A stretch of DNA of 16,009 nt from Acidaminococcaceae bacterium UBA2453 (GTDB lineage: Bacteria > Bacillota > Negativicutes > Acidaminococcales > Acidaminococcaceae), in assembly GCA_002342505.1 (NCBI GenBank), contig DDQB01000092.1, positions 1 to 16,009 on the forward strand. Direction: 5' to 3'. Each line of letters starts with the position of its first letter. Position 1 is the first letter of the stretch. The notes under the pieces are model-generated. The model had not been told where the DNA came from, searched no databases, and saw nothing but the letters and a program-made list of their open reading frames with translations. The position numbers and the translations under genes are program-made. Positions 15,912-16,009 of the stretch are shown in pieces.

Positions 15912-15947
15912 AAAGTTGCGTGCTACACTGCCTTATCACGCAACTTT
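15912..15947 (-). other. Perfect 11-bp hairpin in the transporter 3' UTR
   Basis: AAAGTTGCGTG (15912-15922) and CACGCAACTTT (15937-15947) pair perfectly around a 14-base loop, about 24 bases after the transporter stop and upstream of the terminator. It has no U-tract on either side, so it is more likely an mRNA-stabilising or processing element than a terminator. Confidence 0.6.
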
Positions 15948-15970
15948 GTAATTCTCCTCAACCTGAATTA

Positions 15971-16009
15971 TCAGCCGGGGAAGAAAATTACGGATACGAT
16001 GAAGCATAC
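15971..16009 (-). CDS. 3' end of a DASS/SLC13 transporter gene (same gene as at 1-1233 if the ends join)
   Basis: Read on the minus strand from the right edge, these bases encode VCFIVSVIFFPG followed by TGA at 15973-15971. The first seven codons lie in the 21 bases that are also found at positions 1-21, in the same frame as the transporter there. The added residues IFFPG and stop make a natural hydrophobic carboxy terminus for a DASS protein. The simplest reading is that this is the missing end of the gene at 1-1233. The alternative is the tail of a second, paralogous transporter lying to the right, which would need seven consecutive codons to be identical at the base level. Confidence 0.75.
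   Translation of the reverse strand, partial: VCFIVSVIFFPG
15989..16009. repeat. Terminal direct repeat, right copy (21 bp)
   Basis: Exact copy of bases 1-21. Overlapping the two copies gives a circle of 15,988 bp and an uninterrupted 416-residue transporter gene. An exact 21-base end overlap is what a k-mer assembler leaves on a circular contig; nothing at this spot resembles a recombination site. Confidence 0.97.

Noticed and set aside
15820..15939. GTG-started ORF of about 39 codons downstream of the transporter
   Set aside because: It reads through both hairpins, the terminator U-tract and the tRNA promoter.
1..16009. Plasmid or phage genome, suggested by the closed ends
   Set aside because: No replication initiator, partition, mobilisation, terminase or structural gene is present; the cargo is chromosomal housekeeping genes.

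Overview
The window looks like a piece of a Firmicutes-type chromosome, most likely from a diderm lineage such as the Negativicutes. The order obgE-proB-proA, followed further along by nadD-yqeK-LCP-rsfS-cvfB, is a Firmicutes housekeeping arrangement. A periplasmic-adaptor plus MacB-type exporter in the middle fits a cell with an outer membrane. The lineage is an inference from gene content; no species is recognised. Every gene I can support lies on the minus strand, so transcription runs from high to low coordinates.

Layout in transcription order: (1) tRNA-Ser(GCU) at about 15.7 kb with a near-consensus promoter and its own terminator. (2) A gamma-glutamyltransferase-family gene at 13.66-15.33 kb with its own extended -10 promoter. 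(3) obgE-proB-proA plus a tyrosine-phosphatase-like gene (8.97-13.59 kb); the promoter's -35 element lies inside the end of the preceding gene, and proA and the phosphatase overlap by ATGA. (4) A tripartite-exporter block (adaptor, ATPase, FtsX/MacB permease) and an overlapping 56-residue membrane protein (5.6-8.84 kb). (5) nadD-yqeK-LCP-(possible 37-residue ORF)-rsfS-cvfB (1.62-5.56 kb), with a promoter before nadD and a hairpin terminator after cvfB. (6) A DASS/SLC13 anion transporter reading out through the left edge.

Functionally the window combines ribosome-linked factors (ObgE, RsfS, CvfB), proline synthesis from glutamate (ProB, ProA), NAD synthesis (NadD), Ap4A turnover (YqeK), cell-wall glycopolymer attachment (LCP), a MacAB-like efflux system, glutathione/gamma-glutamyl metabolism (GGT family) and anion uptake (DASS).

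The most striking structural point is that the first and last 21 bases are identical. Joining the two ends restores the transporter's reading frame, adding six codons and a stop codon at 15971-15973. The sequence therefore behaves as a closed path of 15,988 bp. None of the genes is a replication, partition or mobilisation gene, so I read this as a circular assembly path (chromosomal tandem duplication, excised circle or graph artefact) rather than an ordinary plasmid. No CRISPR array, insertion sequence, prophage or recognised defence system is visible.
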